This document shows positions 45,819 through 53,454 of a DNA stretch of 64,000 bases, piece after piece. Numbering within the stretch: the first letter of the stretch is position 1; each line of letters opens with the position of its first letter. The position numbers were made by a program, and so were the translations under genes. The stretch covers positions 3,767,140-3,831,139 of the forward strand of contig CAWGLV010000001.1 of NCBI GenBank assembly GCA_963823495.1, in the 5' to 3' direction. Below the pieces are notes generated by a model. It made no database searches and was not told the DNA's origin. It worked only from the letters and a program-made list of their open reading frames with translations. The stretch is from DATDAH01 sp963823495. Lineage in GTDB: Bacteria; Actinomycetota; Acidimicrobiia; Acidimicrobiales; DATDAH01.

Positions 45819-46829
45819 TCAGGCCTCCGCGGCGGCTTCACCGAGCATGGCCGACAGCCGGCTCTCGGCCCGGCCGTACTTCTTGCGGTACCCGCCGTGG
45901 CGGTAGGACTCGTCGAAGAGCTCCGACACGCCACAGCCGGTGGTCACCACCGTGCGGCCGGCGTCGTAGAGCTCGTCGATCAGGCTGACCAGCAGCAGGG
46001 CGTCTCCCTGGTTGGTGACGGGATGCAGGCCACGGACCACGACCGTCTCGGCCGCCTCGACGAGCGGGCCGTACTGGACCGGGTGGACCTCGCGTAGGTG
46101 GCCCAGGAGCTCGTCGAAGTCGTCGACGGCCGTCGTCGCCGGATCGCTCCCGTCCACGACCCGGTCGACCTCCTCGGGCTCGACGGTCTCCCGCAGCACC
46201 GTGCGGGTCCCGCGGACGTCGGGGCCGTCGATGCGGACCACGTCGAAGTGCTCGGCGATGGCGGCGATCTCCCGACGGAAGTCCTCGGCGCTGAAGCGCC
46301 CCTCACCCAGTCGGTCGGGCAGGGAGTTGGATGTCGTCGCCACGCGGAGGGCACCGCCCGCCAGGACCCGGCGCAGGAAGGTGACGGTCATGAGGGTGTT
46401 GGCCACGTCGTCCAGTTCGAACTCGTCCAGACAGATCAGGCGGTGGTCGGCGAAGGCGGCGACGGCGGCGTCCATGCCCTCGAAGCCGATGAGGGCGGTC
46501 AACTCGGCAAAGGTCAGGTAGGCGGCGGGCCCGTCGGCGGCATGCCACAGGGCGGCGATGAGGTGGGTCTTCCCCACGCCGAAGCCGCCGTCCAGGTACA
46601 GGCCGGGTGGAACGGTGGACTCGGTCCGCCGCCGGCCCAGGAACCCCCGGCCCCCGCCCTCCGCCGGCGTGGTGAGGACCTCGACCCGGGCGAGGGCCTC
46701 GGCCTGGCTGGGATGGGTCGGATCCGGGATGAAGGTCCTGAAGCGGGCGTCGGCGAAGCGGCGGGACGGGACGAACCGGGCCAGCAGCTCGTCCCCGTCG
46801 AGGCGGGGATGCAGATCGACCAGGCGCAC
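45819..46829 (-). CDS. zapE: Cell division ATPase ZapE (AFG1-like)
   Basis: A 336-residue P-loop ATPase. Walker A is DGGFGVGKTHLIAALWHA and Walker B is LICLDEFELDDVANTLMTV, with the AFG1-family arginine region VATTSNSLPDRLGEGRF and C-terminal CGVSELFDESYRHGGYRKKYGRAESRL. ZapE proteins destabilise FtsZ polymers; mitochondrial AFG1 relatives act in protein quality control. The GTG at 46829 is chosen from the protein start; a TACCGT box lies 10 bases upstream. Confidence 0.9.
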   Translation of the reverse strand: MRLVDLHPRLDGDELLARFVPSRRFADARFRTFIPDPTHPSQAEALARVEVLTTPAEGGGRGFLGRRRTESTVPPGLYLDGGFGVGKTHLIAALWHAADGPAAYLTFAELTALIGFEGMDAAVAAFADHRLICLDEFELDDVANTLMTVTFLRRVLAGGALRVATTSNSLPDRLGEGRFSAEDFRREIAAIAEHFDVVRIDGPDVRGTRTVLRETVEPEEVDRVVDGSDPATTAVDDFDELLGHLREVHPVQYGPLVEAAETVVVRGLHPVTNQGDALLLVSLIDELYDAGRTVVTTGCGVSELFDESYRHGGYRKKYGRAESRLSAMLGEAAAEA

Positions 46830-46937
46830 GGCGCCGCCGACGGTAGGGGTCCGCCAACCCGACGACCAACCCTCGCCGGACCCCCCGTCGCGCCCCCGGC
46901 GCGGGAGCCGACCGACCCGGTCGGCAATGATGGGCCG

Positions 46938-47402
46938 GTGCAGGTCACCGCCCGTGTCGACTACGCCGTCCGGGCCCTGCTGGAGCTGGCCGCGAGCGAC
47001 GCCGGCCGCGTCACCCGCGACGAGCTGGCCGACGCCCAGGACATCCCCCGGCGCTACCTCGAGAGCATCCTGCTCCAGCTCCGGCGGGAGGGCCTCGTCA
47101 TCGGCCAACGGGGCGCCACTGGCGGGTACCGGCTGGGACGCCCCGCCGAGAGGATCACGATGGCCGACGTGTCCCGGGCGGTGGATGGTCCCCTGGCCCT
47201 CGTCCAGGGCCAGCGCCCCGAGCACATCGGCTACGAGGGCACCAGCCGCCACCTCGGTGACCTCTGGATCGGGCTCCGGGCGGCCGTGCGCGGGGTGATG
47301 GAGAGCGTCACGCTGGCCGACCTGTTGGCCGGCGACCTCCCCGCCGAGGTCCAGGCCCTCGTCGATGACCCCGACGCCTGGCGCTCCGGCACCGACCGCT
47401 GA
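46938..47402 (+). CDS. Rrf2-family transcription regulator without cysteines
   Basis: A 154-residue winged-helix regulator with the Rrf2 start VTARVDYAVRALLELA, the helix-turn-helix DIPRRYLESILLQLRREGLVIGQRGATGGYRL, and ITMADVSRAVDGPLALV. Iron-sulfur members carry three cysteines after this point; here the protein has none, so it should not bind a cluster and may sense a metabolite as CymR does. It converges on a TauE/SafE permease gene whose promoter carries a palindrome, the best candidate target. GTG at 46938. Confidence 0.87.
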   Translation: MQVTARVDYAVRALLELAASDAGRVTRDELADAQDIPRRYLESILLQLRREGLVIGQRGATGGYRLGRPAERITMADVSRAVDGPLALVQGQRPEHIGYEGTSRHLGDLWIGLRAAVRGVMESVTLADLLAGDLPAEVQALVDDPDAWRSGTDR

Positions 47403-47468
47403 CCACCCGCGTGCCAATGGTCGAGTTCGGCGCAGCACGAACACGGCCTCGACCGCCGGCCCTGCTTG

Positions 47469-48374
47469 TCAGGTCGGGGTGACGGCGGCCTCGGCTCGCC
47501 GGGCCCGGCGCCAGGGAACCAGGCCGGTGACCAGGCACGCCACGATCACGACCCCGTAGGCGATCCAGCGTCCCATCCCCACGCCGGCCCAGTTGGCCAG
47601 CTCGCGCAGGTTGGTGATCATCAGCAGGCCGGCCACGGCGACACCCAGGCCCCGGGGGGGCAGGAACCGGATGACATAGGCCGCCAGCGGTGCGGCCAGC
47701 ACCCCGCCGATGAGCATGGCCAGGATGATGCCGACATCGAGGTCCGACCCGCCGAGGGAGGCCAGGAGGGAGCCCGAGGCCACGATCGCGACCGCGACCT
47801 CCGCGGTGTTGACCGAGCCGATGGCGAACCGGGGCGGCAGCCCCCGGTGGAGGAGGAACGGCGTGACCACGGGGCCCCAGGCGCCGATCAGGCCGTTGGT
47901 GACGCCGCCGGCACCGGCGGTCACCGCCGTCCCGCGGCTGTTCCACTCGGGGATGGGCTCGGACTGGTGCTCGGCCTCGTCCTCGATGGCCACCGCGGTG
48001 GTCACCGGCAAGGGCCGGCTGTAGCGGATCAGGATGCGAATCGCGACGAGGAAGAGCAGCGCGGCCAGGATCGGCCGGATCTGGTCCGCCGGGACATTGG
48101 CCAACACCGTCACACCGACGAGCGCACCGACCATGCCCGGCGCGGCCAACCGAACGACCAGGCCGCGGTCGATGTTGCCGAAGCGCCAGTGCGAGAGGGC
48201 GGCGGCGAAGCCCGACGCCACCTTGGCCAGGTTCACGGTCGTCGACACCGCGGCAGGGGGCAGTCCGGTGCCGAGCAGGATGGACGACGACGTCGGGCCG
48301 AAGCCCATCCCCAGCGCGCCGTCCACCAACGAGGCCAGGAACCCGGCCAGGCCGACCAGGAGGAGCTCGTTCAT
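47469..48374 (-). CDS. TauE/SafE-family sulfite/sulfoacetate exporter-like permease
   Basis: A 301-residue membrane permease with about eight helices and the duplicated TauE layout (LAGFLASLVDGALGMGFGPTSS and AGAGGVTNGLIGAWGPVVTPFLL). Members move sulfite, sulfoacetate, thiosulfate or related anions. The ATG at 48374 is the first coding base of a likely leaderless mRNA (TAGGAT box 6 bases upstream). The nearby cysteine-free Rrf2 regulator and the operator over the promoter suggest control by sulfur status, as inference. Confidence 0.85.
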   Translation of the reverse strand: MNELLLVGLAGFLASLVDGALGMGFGPTSSSILLGTGLPPAAVSTTVNLAKVASGFAAALSHWRFGNIDRGLVVRLAAPGMVGALVGVTVLANVPADQIRPILAALLFLVAIRILIRYSRPLPVTTAVAIEDEAEHQSEPIPEWNSRGTAVTAGAGGVTNGLIGAWGPVVTPFLLHRGLPPRFAIGSVNTAEVAVAIVASGSLLASLGGSDLDVGIILAMLIGGVLAAPLAAYVIRFLPPRGLGVAVAGLLMITNLRELANWAGVGMGRWIAYGVVIVACLVTGLVPWRRARRAEAAVTPT

Positions 48375-48408
48375 ACCTAAATCCTACAGGATTACCGGTA
48401 TTTGGCAA
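48373..48408 (-). promoter_or_regulatory. Promoter with overlapping palindromic operator of the TauE/SafE gene
   Basis: On the minus strand a -35 box TTGCCA (48403-48408) and a -10 box TAGGAT (48381-48386) are 16 bases apart, with the ATG 6 bases after the -10. Two nested inverted repeats cover the same DNA: AATCCT/AGGATT (48380-48393) and ATACC/GGTAT (48373-48401), almost co-centred. Bound protein would block the -10 and the start codon, so repression is expected. The Rrf2 protein encoded at 46938-47402 is the candidate. Confidence 0.65.
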
Positions 48409-48433
48409 ACTCCACCGGTCACTGCACGGCTCC

Positions 48434-48439
48434 TAGGCT
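48434..48439 (+). promoter_or_regulatory. Leaderless -10 box of the YggT gene
   Basis: TAGGCT lies 8 bases before the ATG at 48448. Confidence 0.45.
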
Positions 48440-48447
48440 CATCCACC

Positions 48448-48903
48448 ATGACCCAGCCGACCCAGCCGACCCAGCCGACCCGAACGCTGCCGAAGGACCA
48501 ACCGGTCACCACCAGCCTGCGACTGGCCAAGATCCTCCCGTGGATCGTGTACGTCTACCTCGTCCTCGAGGTCATCGTGCTGACGTTGGCGTTCTTCCTG
48601 CTCCTGTTCAACGCCAGCACCGACGCCGAGTTCACCCAGTGGGTCTACCGCAGCGCGGACCGGGCGCTGGAGCCCTTCCGGGGCATCTTCCCGTCGGCCA
48701 CGGCGGACAACGGTTCGGTGCTCGACTTCGCCGTCCTCTTCGCCATCATCGTGTACGGCATCCTGGCCATGCTCACCCAGAGCCTGATCCACTGGATCGA
48801 CCGCAAGATCGCCGAAGAACGGGCGAAGGCCCGCTGGCTGGCCGAGGGCCAGGCACCCGTCGACCCCGCGGCCACCGCATCGCCGCCCACCGGGCTCAGC
48901 TGA
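48448..48903 (+). CDS. YggT-like small membrane protein
   Basis: A 151-residue protein with two long hydrophobic segments (LPWIVYVYLVLEVIVLTLAF and VLDFAVLFAIIVYGILAML), the FRGIFP segment typical of YggT proteins, and a charged C-terminus. YggT proteins are poorly characterised membrane proteins often linked to division or septation genes. The N-terminus has three tandem QPT repeats from a 9-base DNA repeat. Converges on guaA. Confidence 0.7.
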   Translation: MTQPTQPTQPTRTLPKDQPVTTSLRLAKILPWIVYVYLVLEVIVLTLAFFLLLFNASTDAEFTQWVYRSADRALEPFRGIFPSATADNGSVLDFAVLFAIIVYGILAMLTQSLIHWIDRKIAEERAKARWLAEGQAPVDPAATASPPTGLS

Positions 48904-48921
48904 GCCGTCGACCCCCGGCGG

Positions 48922-50469
48922 CTACTCCCACTCGATGGTGCCCGGGGGCTTCGAGGTGATGTCATAGGCCACCCGGTTCACCCCGGTGACCTCGCCGATG
49001 ATGCGCTGGGAGAACCGCTCGAGCAGCTCGTGGGGCAGGCGGGCCCAGTCCGCGGTCATGGCGTCCTCGCTGGTGACGGCCCGCACGATGATCGGGTAGC
49101 CGTAGGTGCGTTCATCACCCATGACCCCGACCGAACGGATGTCGGGCAGCACGGCGAAGGCCTGCCAGATCTCGCGTTCGAGGCCGGCCGCCCGGACCTC
49201 CTCCCGCACGATGGCATCCGCGTGCTGGAGGATGGCCACCTTCTCGGCGGTGACCTCGCCGACGATGCGCACGCCGAGGCCGGGGCCCGGGAACGGCTGA
49301 CGCCAGACGATCTCGTCGGGCAGGCCCAACTCGGTGCCGAGGGCCCTGACCTCGTCCTTGAACAGGGCCCGCAGCGGCTCGACCAACTCGAAGTCCATGT
49401 CCTCGGGCAGGCCCCCCACGTTGTGGTGGCTCTTGATCTTCGCCGCGTCGGCGGTGCCCGACTCGATGACGTCCGGGTAGAGCGTGCCCTGCACGAGGTA
49501 CTTGGCGTCGCTCAGGCCGCCGGCGGCCTCCTCGAAGACCCGGATGAAGACCTCTCCGATCGTCTTGCGCTTCTCCTCGGGGTCCACGACGCCCTCGAGG
49601 CGATCCAGGAAGCGGTCCGCGGCCCGGACATGGATCAACTCGATGCCCTGGTGGCGACGGAACGTCTCCACGACCTGCTCGCCCTCGTTCTGGCGCATCA
49701 GACCGGTGTCGACGAACACACAGGTGAGCTGGGCACCGACGGCCCGGTGGACCAGCGCCGCGGCCACCGCGGAGTCGACCCCGCCGGACAGCCCGCAGAC
49801 CAGGCGCCCATCACCCACCTGTTCCTGGATGAGCGCCACCTGGGTCTCGATGATGGAGCTGGGCGTCCACGTCGGCGGGGCGCCCACGGCGTCGTAGAGG
49901 AAGTGCTCCAGGACCTCCTGGCCGTAGGCGGTGTGCACCACTTCGGGGTGGAACTGGACCCCGAAGATGCCGCGCCGGCGATCCTCGAGCGCGGCCACCG
50001 GGGCATCCGCGGTGGTGGCGGTGACCGCGAAACCCTCCGGCGCCACCGTGATGGAGTCGAAGTGGCTCATCCAGACCTGCTGGTGCGGGGGCTGGGCCCG
50101 GCCGAAGAGGAGGCTGGTCCCGGTCACGTCCAGGTCGGTGCGCCCGTACTCGCCGCGTCCGGTGTTGGACACCTCGCCGCCCAGTTGGAGGGCCACCAAC
50201 TGGGCGCCGTAGCAGATGCCCAGGACGGGGATGCCGAGGTCGTAGATCGCCGGGTCGAGGCGGGGGGCGCCCTCGACGTGGACCGACTTGGGCCCGCCGC
50301 TCAGGATCAGCCCCGCCGGGGCGCGGTCGGCGATCTCCGCGGCGGTGATCGTGTGCGGGACGATCTCGCTGTAGACGTGGGCCTCCCGGACCCTTCGGGC
50401 GATGAGCTGGGCGTACTGCGCGCCGAAGTCGACGACGAGGACGTCGTGGCTGTCCGCCGGGGTCCTCAG
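48922..50469 (-). CDS. guaA: GMP synthase (glutamine-hydrolysing)
   Basis: Converts XMP to GMP. The 515-residue protein has a class I amidotransferase domain (VLVVDFGAQYAQLIARRVRE, catalytic Cys in GICYGAQ, His-Glu in FHPEVVHT), the ATP P-loop LSGGVDSAVAAAL and the dimerisation domain ending in SKPPGTIEWE. No ATG, GTG or TTG lies in frame between the guaB3 stop and the conserved start. The only position that fits is a CTG at 50469, which overlaps that stop as CTGA. A non-AUG start or an indel near 50.47 kb is therefore likely. Confidence 0.93.
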   Translation of the reverse strand: MRTPADSHDVLVVDFGAQYAQLIARRVREAHVYSEIVPHTITAAEIADRAPAGLILSGGPKSVHVEGAPRLDPAIYDLGIPVLGICYGAQLVALQLGGEVSNTGRGEYGRTDLDVTGTSLLFGRAQPPHQQVWMSHFDSITVAPEGFAVTATTADAPVAALEDRRRGIFGVQFHPEVVHTAYGQEVLEHFLYDAVGAPPTWTPSSIIETQVALIQEQVGDGRLVCGLSGGVDSAVAAALVHRAVGAQLTCVFVDTGLMRQNEGEQVVETFRRHQGIELIHVRAADRFLDRLEGVVDPEEKRKTIGEVFIRVFEEAAGGLSDAKYLVQGTLYPDVIESGTADAAKIKSHHNVGGLPEDMDFELVEPLRALFKDEVRALGTELGLPDEIVWRQPFPGPGLGVRIVGEVTAEKVAILQHADAIVREEVRAAGLEREIWQAFAVLPDIRSVGVMGDERTYGYPIIVRAVTSEDAMTADWARLPHELLERFSQRIIGEVTGVNRVAYDITSKPPGTIEWE

Positions 50470-51630
50470 TGCCCCATCCCGACGCCCTGGGCCTTCTGGA
50501 GCACCTTGCCCTCGGTCTGCAGGGCGGGGGCCACCATGACCTCGGCCTTCTGGAACTCCTTCAGGTTGTTGTAGCCACAGGTGGCCATCGAGGTGCGGAG
50601 GCCACCGAAGAGGTTCATCCGACCGTCGTTCTCGTGCGCCGGGCCGACGAGGATCTCCTCGAGCGTGCCCCGGGTGGTGGTCTTCACCCGGGCGCCGCGG
50701 GGCAGCGTCGGGTGGAAGGTGGCCATGCCCCAGTGGTGGCCCCGGCCGGGGGCCTCCTGGGCCGCGGCGAGGGGGGAGCCGATCATCACCGCGTCGGCGC
50801 CGCAGACGATGGCCTTGGAGATGTCCCCACCCGTGCCCATCCCGCCGTCGGCGATGACGTGGACGTAGACGCCGGTCTCGTCGAGGTGGCGCATGCGGGC
50901 CGCCCGGGCATCGGCGATGGCGGTGGCCTGGGGCACGCCGATGCCCAGGACGCCGCGGGTGGTGCAGGCGTGGCCGGGGCCGACGCCGACGAGCACCCCG
51001 GCCGCGCCGGTGCGCATGAGGTGCAGGGCCGCCTGGTAGCTGGCACAGCCCCCGACGATCACCGGGATCGACAGCTCGCGGACGAACTCCTTGAGGTTCA
51101 GCGGCTCCGCGGTCTTGGAGACGTGCTCGGCGGACACGACGGTGCCCTGGATGACCAGCATGTCGGCCTCGGCCTCGAGCACGTGGGGGGCGAAGGCGGC
51201 CGTGCGCTGCGGCGTGACCGACACACACGAGGTGACGCCGGCCTCGTTGATCTCCCGGATGCGCTGACCGATCAGCTCGGGCTTGATCGGCTCCTGGTAG
51301 ATGTCCTGCATCCGCCGGGTCGCCTTCTCGGTGTCGAGGTCGGCTGATCTCCTCGAGGAGCGTGTCGGGGTCCTCGTAGCGGGTCCAGAGCCCTTCGAGG
51401 TTCAGCACCCCCACGCCACCCAGGCGGCCGATCTCGATGGCGGTGGCCGGGCTGACCACGCCGTCCATGGCCGAGGCCATGAGCGGCAGCTCGAAGCGGT
51501 AGGCGTCGATCTCCCAGCTGATGTCGACGTCCTCGGGGTCCCGGGTCCGACGACTCGGCACGATGGCGATGTCGTCGAAGCCATAGGCCCGACGACCGGA
51601 TTTTCCGAGCCCGATCTCGATCTCTGCCAC
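50466..51630 (-). pseudogene. guaB3: GuaB3-type IMP dehydrogenase family gene with a frameshift
   Basis: Two frames together give one IMPDH-like barrel: residues from the GTG at 51630 (VAEIEIGLGKSGRRAYGFDDIAIVPSRR) to LLEEI, then from ADLDTEKATRRMQDIY to the end at 50466, including the CSGGCASYQ-like SIPVIVGGCASY and GDISKAIVCGADAVMIGSP regions. An extra base at about 51345 breaks the frame; removing it restores EEIADLDTEKAT, which fits the family. It is upstream of and coupled to guaA. The gene is probably intact in the organism and the base a sequencing error, but true inactivation cannot be excluded. Confidence 0.82.
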
Positions 51631-51815
51631 GTCAGCTCCCCAGCTCTTGGCGGTGGTGGGAAACCGCGGAGTCTAGTGGCGCCCGCTCGTCACAACCGCG
51701 GATGCCGCGACGGGCAGGAAGGCTGCGAAGTCGGAGCGGAGCAGCGCCGAGGACCCGCGGGATCGGCGGCGCCGGAGTTGCTGAGCGCAGCGAAGCCACT
51801 CGAATGTCGCAACCA

Positions 51816-52206
51816 TCACCCGCCGGTGAACTGGCGGAGGATCTGCTTGGCCAGGGTGGCGTTCATCTGGAATACGGCCTTCTGGCCGGTGTCGCGGACG
51901 TCCTTGACCAGGGTGCCCCCGGAGAGCTCCTCCACCCGGGCCAGGCCGTCGATGAGGCGGTCCTTGGTCACGTCGGTGGCCCGGTAGCCCATGTCGGTGA
52001 GCGACTTCACGATGTCGTTCTCGGCGATCGGTGCCGGGGCGGCGGCGGCGATGATGCGCAGCGCGTCCTTGTAGAGCCCGGCACCGTGCTCGATCGCCTC
52101 GGTCGCCGAGAGCCGGTCGGGCTCCTCGACGCTGGCCAGCCAGGTCTTGACCTGGTCGACGACGTCGGCGTGGCTGTCGCCCTCGAAGGTGACCGTGACG
52201 GCTCAC
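51816..52206 (-). pseudogene. Small gene of unknown function, apparently frameshifted near its start
   Basis: A coherent frame (FEGDSHADVVDQVKTWLAS ... RATDVTKDRLIDGLARVEELSGGTLVKDV ... AKQILRQFTGG) runs back to an immediate stop with no start codon except an internal GTG at 52010. If one C near 52200 is removed, a GTG at 52206 reads straight into VTVTFEGD and gives about 130 residues. No family recognised; the C-terminal half looks like a small winged-helix or helical domain. It directly abuts the 56-bp repeat. Confidence 0.55.
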
Positions 52207-52212
52207 CGCCGT

Positions 52213-52341
52213 GCCCTCGCTCCGCTCATCGCCGTCCCCTCCTGGCGGCTACGCCGCCGGGCCGGAAGGCCCTCGCTCCGCTCATCGCCGTCCCCTCCTG
52301 GCGGCTACGCCGCCGGGCCGGAAGGCCCTCGCTCCGCTCAT
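52213..52341. repeat. 56-bp tandem repeat, 2.3 copies
   Basis: Identical 56-base units start at 52213 and 52269, and a 17-base third copy starts at 52325. Read on the minus strand, each full unit carries GGAGG, a short spacer and ATGAGC, so the repeat copies a ribosome site and start codon. The C-terminus of the decarboxylase frame runs into it. Confidence 0.85.
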
Positions 52342-53083
52342 GCCGTCTCGGCGAACGTCGCCGACCGTACCGGCGTCGGCCAACGACGCTCAGGTGATCC
52401 CACAGGGCCCGCACGTGGCGGGCCTCGGTGTGGGTCTGGCCGATCGACACCCGCAGGACCAGACGGTCGTCCAGGCGGGTGTGGGTCAGGTACTGCTCGC
52501 CCGAGGCGTTCACGGCGTCGATCAACGCCTGGGTGGCGTCATCACCCCCGACGTGGCGGAGGCACACCAGACCCAGGCGGGGGCGGGCCGCCAGGACGAA
52601 CCGCTCGTCGGCCTCGACCCAGCCGGCGAGGTCCGCCGCCAACGCGACATGGCGGCGGACGTGGTGGGCCAGGCCCTCGGCGCCGTAGTGACGGATGACG
52701 AACCAGAGCTTCAGGGCCCGGAAGCGCCGCCCCAGGGGCACTTGCCAGTCCCGGTAGTCGATCACCGCACCCGTGGCACTCGCCTCGTTGCGGAGGTACT
52801 CCGGCAGGATCGACAGGGCCCCGATGAGCGCGCCCCGGTCGGCCACCCAGAAGCACGTGCAGTCGAAGTTGGTGAACAGCCACTTGTGGGGGTTGAAGGC
52901 GTAGCTGTCGGCTCGGTCGAGGCCGTCGTTCACCCACCGCAGCTCCGGACACACCGCCGCCGAACCCGCCATGGCGCCGTCGACGTGCAGCCACACCCCC
53001 TCGCCGGCCACGACCTCGGCCAGCGCGGCGACGGGGTCCACCGCCATCGACGAGGTCGTGCCGACGGTGGCACAGCAGGAAGT
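52226..53083 (-). pseudogene. Pyridoxal-phosphate decarboxylase (aromatic-amino-acid decarboxylase family), 5' end missing
   Basis: About 285 residues of a group II decarboxylase: CATVGTTSSMAVDPVAALAE, VDGAMAGSAAV, the Schiff-base lysine in AFNPHKWLFTNFDCT, then the C-terminal domain to RVSIGQTHTEARHVRALWDHL. The family needs roughly 200 more N-terminal residues, which should lie beyond 53083, but sequence homology stops there and pilin-like coding on the other strand begins. The last 45 residues read into the 56-bp repeat and are probably not native. Substrate (tryptophan, tyrosine, DOPA or glutamate-like) is not assignable. Confidence 0.85.
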
Positions 53084-53090
53084 CCGGTGA
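53078..53090. other. Probable junction between two unrelated sequences
   Basis: The decarboxylase homology (minus strand) ends and the pilin-like coding (plus strand) begins within these bases. Both genes are interrupted at the same place, and there is no insertion-sequence end, attachment site or visible target duplication. Confidence 0.8.
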
Positions 53091-53308
53091 CTGCCGATGT
53101 CGTGTCCGGTGTGTTCGACGACGTGGGCTTCAAGGCCTCGGATGGCAAGAACTACCAGGGCGGGGAAGCCAATATCGTCGTCGTGGAGGCTGACGGTGGC
53201 AACAGCTTCTGCATGGAGGCCTATGCTGCAGGTGAGGCCCCCGGCCAGGTGTTCAGCTACTCGAGCCCCGAGGGCCTTCAGAAGACTGCCTGCCCAGTCG
53301 CGCCGTGA
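53084..53308 (+). pseudogene. C-terminal fragment of a type IV pilin-like protein
   Basis: About 74 residues in frame to the stop at 53306: VTADVVSGVFDDVGFKASDG, then ANIVVVEADGGNSFCMEAYAAGEAPGQVF and a C-terminal cysteine (KTACPVAP) that could form the usual pilin disulfide with FCM. The prepilin N-terminus is missing because the gene starts beyond the junction. It stands first in a pilus gene cluster and is followed by a strong terminator hairpin, as expected for a highly expressed major pilin. Confidence 0.7.
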
Positions 53309-53330
53309 TCGATCTTCAAGTAGCTCCAAT

Positions 53331-53368
53331 GGTTGAGGCCCCGGACCACTCGGTCCGGGGCCTCAACC
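53331..53368 (+). terminator. Terminator hairpin after the pilin fragment
   Basis: Perfect 17-bp stem (53331-53347 with 53352-53368) and a 4-base loop, 22 bases after the pilin stop. No U-tract. It would separate the pilin transcript from the minor-pilin operon. Confidence 0.8.
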
Positions 53369-53454
53369 GTGTCGTCCACCAGCGCTCACCCGTTCAGTTC
53401 AACGGCAGGGCGCAACAACTACATTCGAGATCCGTTCGAGCCGATAGCCACTGC

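Noticed and set aside
52226..52370. C-terminal 45 residues of the decarboxylase as a real protein tail
   Set aside because: They are translated from the 56-bp tandem repeat and are Arg/Gly/Ala-rich with no family match; the native end is probably near RALWDHL.
53305..53454. Longer start (GTG 53305) for the FN3 prepilin-type protein
   Set aside because: It would translate through the pilin terminator hairpin and put 68 residues before the cleavage glycine, far longer than any usual prepilin leader.
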